From Chitinibacter bivalviorum (GTDB taxonomy: Bacteria; Pseudomonadota; Gammaproteobacteria; Burkholderiales; Chitinibacteraceae), in assembly GCF_013403565.1 (NCBI RefSeq), contig NZ_CP058627.1, positions 2,542,001 to 2,606,000 of the forward strand: a stretch of 64,000 nucleotides of DNA, read 5' to 3'. The position numbers and the translations under genes were made by a program. Below are positions 23,690 to 34,633 of this stretch, one piece after another (position 1 is the first letter of the stretch; every line of letters begins with the position of its first letter). Under the pieces are notes generated by a model. The model worked only from the letters and a program-made list of their open reading frames with translations, searched no databases and was not told where the DNA came from.

Positions 23690-24400
23690 ATGAGCCGCGA
23701 CATGAAGCCCAATCATCGCAGCAGCAGCAATCGTTCTAGCAATAACAATAAATCAGGCGGCGGTTCGCTATTTACCGGGCTACTGGTGGGTTTGTTTATC
23801 GGTATTGCCATTGCAGTTGCGTTTGCCCTGTTTTTAAATCGCAGCGGCAATCCATTTGGCAAAGACAAAACCACACCTAACGATATGCTGGCCTCTAGCC
23901 CTGAAACGGCGACCGCAGCACCTGAAATTTTGCACCCCGGCAATGGCAAGGAATCAGTCGCGGTCGTGACCACCGCGCCCGTGGCGAGTAAAACTGCGGC
24001 GAGCAAGCCTGTGGCTGCCAATGCCAGCGAAGATCGTTTTGATTTTTATAAAATGCTGCCTGAAGTGAACGAATCACCCAAAGCCGCACCTAAGGAAGTG
24101 GCAGTTGCTTCGGCCGTGGTGAAACCGAAACCAAGCGCATCGGCGACGGCCACTGCGGAAGCGGCAAAACCGGGCTGGATTCAGGCCGGTGCATTTCAAA
24201 ATGAAAATGATGCCGACAATATGAAAGCCAAATTGGCCTTGATCGGCGTTGAATCGCGGATTCAAACGACAGAAGTGCCTGAAAAAGGCGTTTGGCATCG
24301 TGTACGGATTGGCCCTTTTGCCAACCCGGCCGAGCTGGAAAAAACCCGCAGTTTGCTCAAAACCAATGGCATCGATAGCTCGGTGGTCAAAGGTAATTAA
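23690..24400 (+). CDS. SPOR-domain cell-division protein (FtsN-like)
   Basis: 236 aa. Short cytoplasmic Ser/Asn-rich tail, one membrane helix (about residues 27-49, LFTGLLVGLFIGIAIAVAFALFL), a low-complexity Ala/Lys/Pro periplasmic linker (60-155) and a C-terminal SPOR domain (about 160-234) with GWIQAGAFQNENDADNMKAKL and VRIGPFANPAELEKTRSLL. This single-pass layout is that of FtsN and its relatives, which bind denuded peptidoglycan at the septum. dsbA follows 41 bp downstream, a gene order I know from Neisseriales and relatives. Confidence 0.88.
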   Translation: MSRDMKPNHRSSSNRSSNNNKSGGGSLFTGLLVGLFIGIAIAVAFALFLNRSGNPFGKDKTTPNDMLASSPETATAAPEILHPGNGKESVAVVTTAPVASKTAASKPVAANASEDRFDFYKMLPEVNESPKAAPKEVAVASAVVKPKPSASATATAEAAKPGWIQAGAFQNENDADNMKAKLALIGVESRIQTTEVPEKGVWHRVRIGPFANPAELEKTRSLLKTNGIDSSVVKGN

Positions 24401-24441
24401 AAATAAACGAGGTCCATACGGCCTCAATCATGGAGTGTGAC

Positions 24442-25098
24442 ATGCTGAAAAACTGGATTAAATCGATTGTTTTGACCGCCAGCCTCTTAGCTTCAACTGC
24501 GGCAATGGCCTACACCGAAGGCAAAGACTACAAAGCGCTGGCCAAACCACAGCCCGTTGCCGTGGCTGGTAAGCAAGAAGTGATTGAGTTTTTTTGGTAC
24601 GGCTGCCCGCACTGCTACGCGATTGAGCCTGCGGTAGAAAGCTGGGCTGCTAAATTGCCAGCCAATGTGAATTTCCGCCGCGTCCATGTGATGTGGGATG
24701 GCCGCAATGATATGGAAGGCCACGCCAAGATTTTCCTTGCGCTCGAAGGCATGGGTTTAACCGCCAAACACCAGCTGGCCGTGTTTGACGCAGTACAAAA
24801 AGATCGCATCGAATTGCGCAAAGAAGACGTGCTGTTTGACTGGGTGAAAAAACAAGGCCTTGATCTGGCGAAATTCAAAGCCAACTACAATGGCTTTTCA
24901 ACCCAAATGCAACTCAATAAGCTGACCGAGACGACCAAAACCTATGCGATTGACGGTGTACCTACCTTTATCGTCAACGGCAAATGGGTAACTAGCCCAG
25001 CGATGGTGGGCAAAGAAGATGACACGATCACCAAAGTCATCGATGAATTGCTTGCAAAAACACCCGCAGCCAAAGCGGCAGCAAAACCGAAAAAATAA
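24442..25098 (+). CDS. dsbA: thiol:disulfide interchange protein DsbA
   Basis: 218 aa from the ATG at 24442 (GGAG six bases upstream); the ATG at 24430 is too close to any ribosome site. Signal peptide SIVLTASLLASTAAMAY, thioredoxin fold with active site GCPHCY (Cys55 and Cys58) and the cis-Pro loop DGVPTFIVNG. It oxidises cysteines of exported proteins in the periplasm. The basic C-terminal tail (AAKAAAKPKK) is a minor oddity. Ends in a strong terminator. Confidence 0.95.
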   Translation: MLKNWIKSIVLTASLLASTAAMAYTEGKDYKALAKPQPVAVAGKQEVIEFFWYGCPHCYAIEPAVESWAAKLPANVNFRRVHVMWDGRNDMEGHAKIFLALEGMGLTAKHQLAVFDAVQKDRIELRKEDVLFDWVKKQGLDLAKFKANYNGFSTQMQLNKLTETTKTYAIDGVPTFIVNGKWVTSPAMVGKEDDTITKVIDELLAKTPAAKAAAKPKK

Positions 25099-25121
25099 CG
25101 GCCTTTGCAGCAACGAATTCA

Positions 25122-25149
25122 AAAACACCCCAGCTGGGGTGTTTTTTTT
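25122..25149 (+). terminator. terminator of dsbA
   Basis: Self-complementary ACACCCCAG / CTGGGGTGT stem followed by a run of eight T. Confidence 0.88.
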
Positions 25150-25289
25150 CGCCTTTCGTCTCGATGCAGTGATGCGCTGCAACAAGTAAATGTCATTTGT
25201 AAGTAAGGCACAATTGAATAAACAGGAAAGGACTTCTAAAGTGAAACTTCACGCGATCTATTCGCTTATTGAATTAGGGTATTTCAATT

Positions 25290-28200
25290 TTGTCTGGCGC
25301 TCATCCAACCCATTCAGGCGATCCCAGCTCTAGCGCAGTTGATGCGGCCGAGGTGTTTACGCATGTGTTGCAACATGTCGATGGCTGGGTGTACCGCTGT
25401 CATTTCAATCCGCTACTTACTTTCCAATTTAGCAACGCGGCCAGTCTGGCTATCGCGGGCTATCCGGCCTCGAGCTTAATCGATCATCCCGATCTGGGGC
25501 TGGCCACGCTGATTCACCCTGACGATTTAGTTGCAATTACTCAAAAACGGCAATGGGCTTTAGATCAACAACAAGCCTATCTCAATGAATACCGCCTGAT
25601 TCGCGCCGATGGTGCCATCGTTTGGGTGCAAGACCGGGCGAAAGGTATTTACAGTGAAAATGGTGACCTGATCGCGCTAGAAGGGATGATGCTCGACATC
25701 ACCGCTCAACGTGCGCGTGAGCAAGCACTTTTTAATCAGCAACAGCAATTACAAGACCTTTACGATCAATCGCCCGATATGTTGCTATCGATCGATCCAG
25801 AGACGACATTAGTCATTAACTGCAACCAAACATTACTCAATACCCTGGGGTACGATAGGTCTGAAGTCATTGGCAAATCAGTGCTACAGCTCTATACCCC
25901 CAAGGTTCATGACTATATCCGGCTAGAACTTATCCCGCTTTTTCTGAGTCAAGGCAGACTTGATGGGGTGGAGCTTGAAGTTCAAAGCAAAAACGGCCAA
26001 GTCTTTGATGTACTGCTGATCGCCAGCGCAGTTTACGATGCCGCAGGCCAGATCACCCAAACTCGCTCGCTCTGGCGCGACATCAGCAAAGCCAAAGCAC
26101 TTGAGCGCGCCCAACAGGCTATCAAACATCGCTTTCAGGACATGATTGACGCACTACCCACGCCGGTAGCCATTAACAATCCAAAATTAGAAATTACTTA
26201 CCTCAATCCAGCATTTATCCAATTATTTGGCTACACCAGAGATGAGCTGCCCAACCTGCAGACTTGGTGGCATCTTGCCTATCCCGACCCATTTTATCGT
26301 CAATGGGTCATCGAAGAATGGGGCAAGCGGCTGAAACAGGCGCAGCAAAGCCAGCAGCCTTTCGAGCCAATGGAAGTTTTCATCTACAACCGTGCGGGCG
26401 AAAAGCTGCATATCCAAGCACGGGCACAACCCCTCGATAACGACTGGGCGGATGACCATTTAGTGCTGCTGCTCGATCTGAGTTCACACGACAAACAGCA
26501 AGAAGAATTAAGCCAGCGCGAACATCGTTTCCGTACGCTATTTGATACCGCCAATATTTCGATCTGGAATGAGGACATGTCTGGCCTAGTGACGCACTTG
26601 GCCCAGTTGCGCAGCAATGGCGTGAACGATATCGAACAATACCTCGCAGAGCATCCAAACGCATTGCTGGAGATGATTCCGCTATTTCAAGTAACCGATG
26701 TCAATCCAGCCACGCTACGCCTATTTGGCGCAGGCAAACAAGAGCTGCTGAGCGGCTTTAGCCAATTATTTGGCCCAGGCGCTTTGGAAGTCGTCAAGCA
26801 GGAAATCATCGCCTTTTGGCGAGGCGATCAATTCTTTCGCACAGATCTCAATCTATGCCGCGTAGATAAAAAACCAATTCGAGCCATTCTGTCCTTTCCA
26901 ATCCCTGCAGATATTGAATCCGCGCGCAATGTCCCCGTGAGCGTACAAGACATAAGCGAAAATTATTCATTACAAAATAAATTAGCCCTGCAAGCTGAAA
27001 TACTCGAAAACATTCAGCAAGGCATTCATTTGGTCAGCGCCAGCAATGGTGAAATCATCTATTCCAACCCAAATTTAGAACTGATGTTTGGCTATGAGGC
27101 AGATGAATTAATCGGCCAACACGTAAGTATTCTGAATGCCGCCAATGGACATAGCCCAGAAGAAATAGCCAGCCAAATGATTACTGCACTCCAAACACAG
27201 CCGCACTGGGAAGGCGAGCTACTCAATCAACGCAAAGACGGTAGTACCTTCTGGACGCGAGCCAATGTATCGAGCTTTCAACATCCCGACTTTGGCCTCT
27301 TATGGGTGACAGTACAGCACGACATCAGCGATCGAAAACAGGCACAGCTAGCGCTCAATTTTAGCAATGCTCAATTACAAGCCGTCGCCCGTATTCAGGG
27401 GCAATTCATTGAAACCCAAGATGAACATACCGCATTTGAAACCGTCCTCTCTCAGCTAAAACAACTTACTAACAGCCCCCATGGTTTTGTAAGCGAAGTG
27501 TGTAGCGATGCCAATAAGCAGCCCTATATCTGCACACACGCCATCAGTAATTTGGCGTGGGATCATCCTTCGCGCGAACTTTATGCCGCGCACCAGACTG
27601 GTGGGATTGAGTTTCATAGTTTGGAAAATCTATTTGGGGCTGCACTCAAAACCAAAGACATTGTCATCAGCAACAACCCTAGCCAAGATTCGCGCGCCAA
27701 AGGCGTGCCAGCAGGTCATCCTGCGCTTTCTGCATTTATGGCCATCCCCGTTTTTAGCGGCGAACAGATCATTGGCTTAGTCGGTTTAGCCGATCGGGAA
27801 GGGGGATACACCCGAGCGCTGATTGAACAGTTACAACCTATTTTGCTGACTTATAGTCAGCTAATTAATGCCTTACGTAGCAAACGTGAATACCGCAAAG
27901 CGCATGAAGAATTGCAGCAACGCGATCAACTTTGGAAAGATGCGATCGAAGGCGCAGGGCATGGCGTTTGGGAATGGAATATCGCCAGCAATAAGGTTAC
28001 CTACTCCGAGGCATGGGCCAATTTGGTGGGCTTTTCACTCGCGGAATTAGAAGACTCCCATGCCATCTGGGAAAGCCGAATCCACCCAGATGACATCAAG
28101 CAAACAATGCTGATGCGCGCGAAATATCTACGCGGTGAGTTGCCTCGTTACGAATCTGAATATCGCTTTCTATGTAAAGACGGCAGCTATAAATGGCTGC

Positions 28201-31200
28201 TCGGGCGAGGCACCGTCGTATTGCATGACGCACAGGGTGGGCCTTTGCGCATGATCGGCACCACCACCGATATTAGTCGTCGCAAAGAAGCTGAAGAAGC
28301 CCTGATGGCCAATCGGGCGCAATTAGCCGGCATGATCGATAGCGCAATGGATGCCATTGTGACCACCGATGCTGAGTTTTGCATCATTCTATTTAATCGT
28401 GCGGCGGAGCAAATGTTTGGCTATGCGGCAGCTGAAATATTAGGCGCGCCCATCGAAACGCTTATTCCACTGACTCTAGCTGCGGGTCATCGCCAACTGA
28501 TGCATCAATTTGCCAAACACGGCAATTCCACCCGAAAAATGCGAGGGCATTCGGTTAGGCAAGTGACCGGATTGCGGGCCGACGGCAGTGAATTCCCCGT
28601 TGAAGTATCGATTTCCTACTCAGAAAACTACGGCAACCCAATATTTACCGCGATGGTGCGCGATATCACCGAGCGCAAACAACATGATGATGAAGTGCAG
28701 CAACTCACCACATCGCTGGAAGCCCGCGTAGCCGCCCGAACCATCGAGCTCGAAAAAGCGCGTCAACAAGCAGAAAGTGCCAATCAAGCTAAAAGCGCCT
28801 TTGTCGCCAATATGAGCCATGAAATTCGCACGCCACTCAATAGCGTATTGGGGATGTCGCACTTAGCACTGCAAACCGAATTAAATGAAAAACAGCGTGA
28901 TTACCTGCTCAAAATTAGCAACTCAGGCACGCATCTGCTGGCGCTGATTAACGATATTCTGGATTTTTCAAAAATCGAGGCGGGCAAACTCGATTTAGAA
29001 CATGCCGACTTTGCATTGCAATGCTTGCTGCATGGGATTCATGATGTGATGGAGCCAAGGGCGCAGGAGAAATTCCTCCAGCTCGATTTAGATATCGCCC
29101 CTTCTGTGCCCAAATTTGTTCGGGGCGATGAATTACGATTGAAACAAGTTCTGCTCAATTTACTCAGTAATGCGATCAAATTTACCGAGCATGGTCGCGT
29201 CAGCCTTTGCGTCACCGCCACTGAGCTGGCTCATCAACAATGTGCCATTCAATTTAGTGTGCGCGATACCGGCATCGGTATTTCTGCCGAAGCACAATCC
29301 CGCCTCTTTCAATCTTTTGTCCAAGCAGATGACTCGACCACGCGCAAATATGGCGGCACCGGACTGGGCCTGGCCATCAGTCGCCAGCTCGTTGAATTGA
29401 TGAGCGGCAAGATCGAGCTCAAAAGCCAGCTCAAACAAGGCTCTGAATTTAGTTTTAGCATTACGCTACCGAAAGTCACTTCGGTCAGTAGCGAAACCCT
29501 CGACACAGAGATCGAATCTCAAAACCACTTAGAAGCACTAGCAGGCAAGCATGTATTACTCCATGTATTTAACCAACAAGTGGGCGCTGATTTACTGGCA
29601 GAAGTCGGCGTTGAAGTGACACTGGCCAATCATGGCCGCGAAGCCCTAGATTTAATCGAACAGCAAAGCTTCGACGCCGTGCTCATGGATGTACAAATGC
29701 CCGTCATGGATGGCTTGACGGCCAGCCAGATTTTGCGGGCCAACCCCAGTTTGGCCCAATTGCCGATCATTGCCATGACGGCGAATGTTTCCAACGAAGA
29801 TCGGCAACGCTGCCTAGCGGCGGGGATGAATGCGTTTATTGGCAAACCTGTTCACCCCATCCAACTGTATCGCACTTTAGCGCATTGCCTTGGTGCCTCA
29901 ATGGCCAGCAACAACAGCGCCACAGCCGACCAGCCGCCGCACAGCAATGCGCTGATCGATCGCGAAGTCCTCAATACCATGCTGGGTGACAAGCCCGATC
30001 GACAACGCAAATATTTTGCCAAATTTGCGCAAGCGATGAACGACGGCCTAGCTCAAGTGCAGCAATTACTCGATGAGGGTCAGCTACAAAAAATTGGCGA
30101 ACAATGTCATCGGCTTAAATCAATCGCTCGCACTGTCGGCGCATTGCCTTTGGGCGATCGCCTCGCCGACCTCGATAGCAACAAGATGGGTATACCCGCA
30201 GAAACCCTGTCTAAAAAGATCTTTGAGCTCCATACCCTCTATCACAGCACTTGCCAACATTTAGTGCAAAGCGGTTTGCTCGAGAGCGAATATCTCATTG
30301 AGCCGACGATGCCCGAGCTCGCTCTGGATACTGAGCTGCACATCATGCTGATCGACGATGATGAATTCACGCTCGACTTACTCACACAACACCTGAGCGA
30401 TCTCAGGCTCACCCAGGTGAGCAGCTACCTGAATGCCCATACTGCGCTGGCAAAACTGGCCGCCGGAGTTAAAGCCGACTGGATATTATGCGACTTGCAA
30501 ATGCCCGATATGGATGGCATTGCCTTTTTGCGCCAACTTGGAGTACTTCATTTTCAAGGCCAAGTCGCCATCCTATCGGGCATGGACAATCAAGTGCTCA
30601 AGGCCACCGAGAAACTAGCCCAATCGTATGCACTCAATATTCATGGCGCACTGAGCAAGCCCGTCAAGAAAAGCGATCTGGCTCGACTACTGGGTGAACA
30701 AGCACTCCAAACCCCCGCCCAAGCCCCTGCTAGCAGTAAATTGCCCAATGATTCTCTAGACATTGCCGAGCTGCAGCACGGTCTAGCCCATGGTGCAATC
30801 GAGCTGTATTACCAACCCAAAGTCAGCACCAGCAATCACACGGTGATCGGTGCAGAATGTCTTGCGCGTTGGCGGCACCCTACCCGCGGCCTACTGGGGC
30901 CTGCGCTATTTGTCCCCGCCATTGAAACGCTCGGGCTGGTGGATGAGCTGACCTTTATCGTCTTGCGCCAAGCGGTGCAGCAACTCAAGCAATGGCAGGA
31001 AATGGGCGAGTATTTCAAATTATCGGTCAATGTCTCGATGGACAATCTGTACCGCCTTGAGCTGCCCGAGCTATTTACCGAGATCCTGAATCAATATGGT
31101 GTTGCCGCCGAATCGATCACGCTGGAAATTACCGAAACGCAGCTTTCGCATGATTATGTGCTGAGCTTGGATATTTTGACGCGCTTGCGCATTAAAGGCT

Positions 31201-31538
31201 TTGGCCTGTCGATTGATGACTTTGGCACTGGATTTTCGACCATGGAACATCTGATGCAAACGCCCTTTACCGAGCTGAAAATTGACCGCGCATTTGTACG
31301 CGGTGCCAGCACCGATAAATCAGCGCAAACCATCTTGGAACACAGCGTCATGCTCGGCAGCAAATTCGCCCTCAATCTGGTCGCTGAAGGCGTTGAAACG
31401 CAGGACGATTGGAATATGGTCGTCGCTGCCGGCTGCCATGAAGTGCAAGGTTATTTGGTCTCTCGCCCGATGCCTGCGAGCGAATTTATCGCTTGGAAAC
31501 AGCAGTGGGAACAACAACGCAAGGAATCAGCAAAATGA
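25290..31538 (+). CDS. giant PAS/GAF hybrid histidine kinase with REC-Hpt-REC and C-terminal EAL
   Basis: 2082 aa, begins with TTG at 25290 because an in-frame stop lies just upstream. Approximate order: five PAS domains (15-690), GAF (700-865), two more PAS (880-1130), dimerisation/H-box [11 protein letters not shown] (about 1175), ATPase ([12 protein letters not shown]), receiver 1 ([13 protein letters not shown]), Hpt ([14 protein letters not shown]), receiver 2 ([11 protein letters not shown]) and EAL (1825-2070). The EAL catalytic residues appear present: [43 protein letters not shown]. No membrane segment is evident, so it should be cytosolic. It couples a phosphorelay to c-di-GMP hydrolysis in one chain. 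It overlaps the next regulator by four bases (ATGA), so they are one unit. Confidence 0.9.
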   Translation: MSGAHPTHSGDPSSSAVDAAEVFTHVLQHVDGWVYRCHFNPLLTFQFSNAASLAIAGYPASSLIDHPDLGLATLIHPDDLVAITQKRQWALDQQQAYLNEYRLIRADGAIVWVQDRAKGIYSENGDLIALEGMMLDITAQRAREQALFNQQQQLQDLYDQSPDMLLSIDPETTLVINCNQTLLNTLGYDRSEVIGKSVLQLYTPKVHDYIRLELIPLFLSQGRLDGVELEVQSKNGQVFDVLLIASAVYDAAGQITQTRSLWRDISKAKALERAQQAIKHRFQDMIDALPTPVAINNPKLEITYLNPAFIQLFGYTRDELPNLQTWWHLAYPDPFYRQWVIEEWGKRLKQAQQSQQPFEPMEVFIYNRAGEKLHIQARAQPLDNDWADDHLVLLLDLSSHDKQQEELSQREHRFRTLFDTANISIWNEDMSGLVTHLAQLRSNGVNDIEQYLAEHPNALLEMIPLFQVTDVNPATLRLFGAGKQELLSGFSQLFGPGALEVVKQEIIAFWRGDQFFRTDLNLCRVDKKPIRAILSFPIPADIESARNVPVSVQDISENYSLQNKLALQAEILENIQQGIHLVSASNGEIIYSNPNLELMFGYEADELIGQHVSILNAANGHSPEEIASQMITALQTQPHWEGELLNQRKDGSTFWTRANVSSFQHPDFGLLWVTVQHDISDRKQAQLALNFSNAQLQAVARIQGQFIETQDEHTAFETVLSQLKQLTNSPHGFVSEVCSDANKQPYICTHAISNLAWDHPSRELYAAHQTGGIEFHSLENLFGAALKTKDIVISNNPSQDSRAKGVPAGHPALSAFMAIPVFSGEQIIGLVGLADREGGYTRALIEQLQPILLTYSQLINALRSKREYRKAHEELQQRDQLWKDAIEGAGHGVWEWNIASNKVTYSEAWANLVGFSLAELEDSHAIWESRIHPDDIKQTMLMRAKYLRGELPRYESEYRFLCKDGSYKWLLGRGTVVLHDAQGGPLRMIGTTTDISRRKEAEEALMANRAQLAGMIDSAMDAIVTTDAEFCIILFNRAAEQMFGYAAAEILGAPIETLIPLTLAAGHRQLMHQFAKHGNSTRKMRGHSVRQVTGLRADGSEFPVEVSISYSENYGNPIFTAMVRDITERKQHDDEVQQLTTSLEARVAARTIELEKARQQAESANQAKSAFVANMSHEIRTPLNSVLGMSHLALQTELNEKQRDYLLKISNSGTHLLALINDILDFSKIEAGKLDLEHADFALQCLLHGIHDVMEPRAQEKFLQLDLDIAPSVPKFVRGDELRLKQVLLNLLSNAIKFTEHGRVSLCVTATELAHQQCAIQFSVRDTGIGISAEAQSRLFQSFVQADDSTTRKYGGTGLGLAISRQLVELMSGKIELKSQLKQGSEFSFSITLPKVTSVSSETLDTEIESQNHLEALAGKHVLLHVFNQQVGADLLAEVGVEVTLANHGREALDLIEQQSFDAVLMDVQMPVMDGLTASQILRANPSLAQLPIIAMTANVSNEDRQRCLAAGMNAFIGKPVHPIQLYRTLAHCLGASMASNNSATADQPPHSNALIDREVLNTMLGDKPDRQRKYFAKFAQAMNDGLAQVQQLLDEGQLQKIGEQCHRLKSIARTVGALPLGDRLADLDSNKMGIPAETLSKKIFELHTLYHSTCQHLVQSGLLESEYLIEPTMPELALDTELHIMLIDDDEFTLDLLTQHLSDLRLTQVSSYLNAHTALAKLAAGVKADWILCDLQMPDMDGIAFLRQLGVLHFQGQVAILSGMDNQVLKATEKLAQSYALNIHGALSKPVKKSDLARLLGEQALQTPAQAPASSKLPNDSLDIAELQHGLAHGAIELYYQPKVSTSNHTVIGAECLARWRHPTRGLLGPALFVPAIETLGLVDELTFIVLRQAVQQLKQWQEMGEYFKLSVNVSMDNLYRLELPELFTEILNQYGVAAESITLEITETQLSHDYVLSLDILTRLRIKGFGLSIDDFGTGFSTMEHLMQTPFTELKIDRAFVRGASTDKSAQTILEHSVMLGSKFALNLVAEGVETQDDWNMVVAAGCHEVQGYLVSRPMPASEFIAWKQQWEQQRKESAK

Positions 31539-32668
31539 GTAATAAACCATTGGTATTGATCGTTGATGATGATCTGTTTATGCTGGATTTTCTCAATGAT
31601 GCGCTCAGTGAGCGCTGCCAGATCATTACCGCAGAATCGGGAGCGGCCGCTTTACAATTGGCTCAGCAACAGCATCCAATCTTGGTCATCACCGATGTCC
31701 AAATGCCGGAAATGAATGGTTATGAGCTGTGCCAACACATCAAAGACGATTTTGATATTTCGGATACCCCTGTGCTGTTTGTTTCTGCGCTTGATGACAT
31801 CGAAGACCGCTTGCAAGGCTTTGAAGTCGGTGGTGAGGATTTCGTCCTCAAGCCCGTCAATCCACAAGTACTAGACGCCAAAGTCGCGCACATTTTGCGT
31901 TTGATCGAAGAGCGACGCCAACTCAAATCGCAAACCCAATACGCCACCAATACCGCCATGCTGGCGATGACCAGCATGAGCGAAACGGGCTTGCTACTTG
32001 AAGGGCTAAAATTATTTAATCAATCCAATACCCCGCTTGAATTGGCCAAAGCAGTGATCCAAGCCCAAGCGATGTACGAGGTTGATGGCGTCGTTGAATT
32101 ATTGCTCCCTGCGGGTCAGCGCTTAATTCAAAATAAACTCGGCCCAGCCAGCGAGCTAGAGGCTTCCGTCATGCAGCACATGGCGGGCATGGATAGAATC
32201 ACCCAATATAAAACGCGGATGTCGATTACCTATCCACATGTCCGCACATTAATTAGCAATATGCCGCTGCACGACCCTGATCGCTGCGGTCGGCTACGTG
32301 ATCATCTGGCGATGTTGATTGAAGCTGCGGATGTCCGGCTAGTATCGATCGTCACCTCTGCGCAAGCCCAACAACAAGGAAGCGCTATTGAAGGAACGAT
32401 TGCATCGCTCACTACCACGCTGGCTAATATTGACGAGCTGCAGCGCTCTGGACGCGCTTCGGCCTCGCTGATTTTGAATAATGTGATGATGCGCGTCGAA
32501 GAAGCGCTGGTCGGTCTGCAACTGACTGAGCGCCAGGAATCATCTTTGATGGGCATCATTCATGATGGGCTGGAAGATGTATCGAGCACTCTACTGGCCG
32601 AAGCGCATTTTCAGGATCAACTCAGCAACGTGATTCGGGACTTACAACGCGCCGTAAAGCAGATATAA
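31535..32668 (+). CDS. response regulator with long unassigned C-terminal domain
   Basis: 377 aa, ATG overlapping the giant kinase stop. Receiver domain (about 1-125) with VDDD, phospho-Asp in VITDVQMPEMNG and LKPVN. The remaining 250 residues are helical with no HTH, GGDEF or HD-GYP motif: TAMLAMTSMSETGLLLEGLKLFNQSNTPLELAKAVIQ, a middle GAF-like part and a C-terminal helix ending LSNVIRDLQRAVKQI. The output activity is unknown. It is the obvious receiver for the kinase upstream. Confidence 0.8.
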   Translation: MSNKPLVLIVDDDLFMLDFLNDALSERCQIITAESGAAALQLAQQQHPILVITDVQMPEMNGYELCQHIKDDFDISDTPVLFVSALDDIEDRLQGFEVGGEDFVLKPVNPQVLDAKVAHILRLIEERRQLKSQTQYATNTAMLAMTSMSETGLLLEGLKLFNQSNTPLELAKAVIQAQAMYEVDGVVELLLPAGQRLIQNKLGPASELEASVMQHMAGMDRITQYKTRMSITYPHVRTLISNMPLHDPDRCGRLRDHLAMLIEAADVRLVSIVTSAQAQQQGSAIEGTIASLTTTLANIDELQRSGRASASLILNNVMMRVEEALVGLQLTERQESSLMGIIHDGLEDVSSTLLAEAHFQDQLSNVIRDLQRAVKQI

Positions 32669-32733
32669 CAGTCGATACGGGGTTATCTATGGCAATGCGT
32701 TTGGGTTCGTTGCGATGGCAGGTCAAAAGTCAT

Positions 32734-32788
32734 TATGGGTATATAGCTAAAAACCTTCTTCAAAAAGATCTTCAGCCATATCCCCATA
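32734..32788. repeat. dispersed palindromic repeat, copy 2
   Basis: Ends TATGGGTATAT and ATATCCCCATA pair over 11 bp with one mismatch, 55 bp overall, 66 bp after the regulator's stop codon. Confidence 0.65.
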
Positions 32789-32897
32789 GATCAATCAATT
32801 TAATTTAACTACAAGCGGCTCGTTAATAACTTCTGCGGCAAGCGAATTGGCTCGCTATTTGATTTTGCATTCCCCACCTCTGCGGGGAATTTGCAAA

Positions 32898-34340
32898 TCA
32901 ATATGCAGCCAGAGCAGTCAACATCGGCGCAGAATTTGGCGTTCCCAAACCTGTAACTTGATCGTACCCCGCTCTGGCATAACAATACGCGCAAGTACCA
33001 TCCGAGCCCGATTTCACATCCAACAAAGAAGCCGCATAGGTGGTGGCGACTGCGCCGATATTTTTATACAGCGCCGTTTGAACCTGACCGAGGACTGCTT
33101 TACCCGCTAAGGCGCGCTGCGCATTGGATATGGCAATCAAACCCGCCCACTGCGGTGCTGCAATACTTGTTCCCCCTACCCCATACCAGTAACCCGTACT
33201 CGAGCCTTGCGGCGTCATATACATATATTGCCCAGTGCTGGGATTAGAGTTAAATGAAATATCGGGCACGGTGCGCATGGGTTTGGTGGCACTTTTGCCT
33301 GGGATAGAGACATAGTTTTGATAAGCGGGCATGGCTAAATAAGCACTGACACCTCCACCCGAACCTGACCAAGCGGTTTCGCTACGCGCCCCCGAGCCTG
33401 AATAGCTCAAGGAAGTACCCCCAACACTCAACACTTTAGATGACACCGCAGGCCAGCTCACGCCAGCACCGTTATCGCCTGATGCCGCCAAATAGGTCAT
33501 GCCTGCGGCACCAAAGTTGGCATCGTAAAAACTCACCCATGAGCCTTCATTCGCGCCAAAACTCATACTCACAGCACCAGCGCCCATTTTATTGGCCACG
33601 CCGACCGCACTATAAAGACTGGTAATCATCGCATCTTGACCTTCGATCAAGACAATTCGTGCCAAAGGTGCGATGGCATGCGCCCATTCTACATCCAGCG
33701 CAATCTCGCCTTGCCAGCCCGAGTTATACGCGGGCGGCGTAGAGCTCAAACCATTGGCAGTATTGGCATAAGCTACGGTTAAATTACATGCGCCCGCAGT
33801 AGGTGCCGCCAAGGGCAATTTGCTGGCGCTATTAAGCACGGTTGTCGTACAGCTGGGCAAGCCAAACTTGGCATTGAATATGGCCAAATCAGTGGCCACA
33901 TTGGGATCATGGTAGGCATCCACGATATAGATCGTTTGCCCTGAACCTAAGCTGGCCAATTGCGCGGCAGTCAGCTTCGTCCCCGCCGCAGGGATAGCAG
34001 GTAAGCCATAGGCTGCGCGAATCTGAGCTGGATTAAAAATCGTAGTCGATGTCGCAGCAAATGCAGTGGTGCTACCCGGCGCTTTATCGGCGGCAGTGAA
34101 GGTACTTGGATGCTGTACTTCATTAGGATCGTTGGGCAGTGCCGCGGTAAACTGATACGTTGGCTTGAGTTCGATGTTGGTTGGTGCATCCGCACTTAGA
34201 TTGGCGCTGGTCGATGTGCTCGCGCTCGTCGTCGCAGCGCCGCCACCACAGCCCTGCAATGTCAGTGGCAAACCCACCGTGAATAAGAACATCAATGGCG
34301 TTGCGACATTTTTGATGCAAGTATCAGTTTGCTTTGACAT
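32898..34340 (-). CDS. S53-family (sedolisin) serine peptidase, predicted lipoprotein
   Basis: 480 aa from the ATG at 34340 (GGAG seven bases upstream). The N-terminus ends in the lipobox LTLQGC, followed by Gly/Ser/Thr-rich linker. The catalytic set of sedolisins is visible: Glu-x3-Asp in GEIALD, the oxyanion Asp in ASGDNGA, and Ser in GVGGTSIAAPQW. VPDISFNSNP and the late GYDQVTGLGTPN match the C-terminal calcium-binding end. Secreted or cell-surface acid-type endopeptidase. Most of the usual N-terminal prodomain is missing; only about 80 residues precede the catalytic core. Monocistronic. Confidence 0.85.
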   Translation of the reverse strand: MSKQTDTCIKNVATPLMFLFTVGLPLTLQGCGGGAATTSASTSTSANLSADAPTNIELKPTYQFTAALPNDPNEVQHPSTFTAADKAPGSTTAFAATSTTIFNPAQIRAAYGLPAIPAAGTKLTAAQLASLGSGQTIYIVDAYHDPNVATDLAIFNAKFGLPSCTTTVLNSASKLPLAAPTAGACNLTVAYANTANGLSSTPPAYNSGWQGEIALDVEWAHAIAPLARIVLIEGQDAMITSLYSAVGVANKMGAGAVSMSFGANEGSWVSFYDANFGAAGMTYLAASGDNGAGVSWPAVSSKVLSVGGTSLSYSGSGARSETAWSGSGGGVSAYLAMPAYQNYVSIPGKSATKPMRTVPDISFNSNPSTGQYMYMTPQGSSTGYWYGVGGTSIAAPQWAGLIAISNAQRALAGKAVLGQVQTALYKNIGAVATTYAASLLDVKSGSDGTCAYCYARAGYDQVTGLGTPNSAPMLTALAAY

Positions 34341-34582
34341 ATGCTTCTCCAATCTGCGAAAGAGCGATCGATCAGACGATCAAATATAAGTAATTGCTAA
34401 TATATATTTTTCCCTTTTAATGTCAACGTCTTAAGTAGAAATTCAAATAGCATATCCGATTGGCGGTAGTGAAATGGCATTTTATTCAAGCTAATTTCAC
34501 AGTCAGAAAGTCAAGTGAAACTTACAAATCCAGATCCAAACCAACTCGAGCAAGAATAATCAAAAAAATTCCTCGGCCATAA

Positions 34583-34610
34583 AAAAACGCAGGCTGATGC
34601 CTGCGTTTTT
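34583..34610 (-). terminator. terminator of the nucleotide cyclase gene
   Basis: Perfect stem ACGCAGGC / GCCTGCGT with a four-base loop and T run on the minus strand (and A/T on the other, so possibly bidirectional). Confidence 0.85.
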
Positions 34611-34633
34611 TGGTCGAAAACACCGCTGAAAAA

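Noticed and set aside
32869..32890. Hairpin ATTCCCC / GGGGAAT after the sedolisin gene as terminator
   Set aside because: Stem is plausible but there is no T run on the minus strand, so termination cannot be supported.
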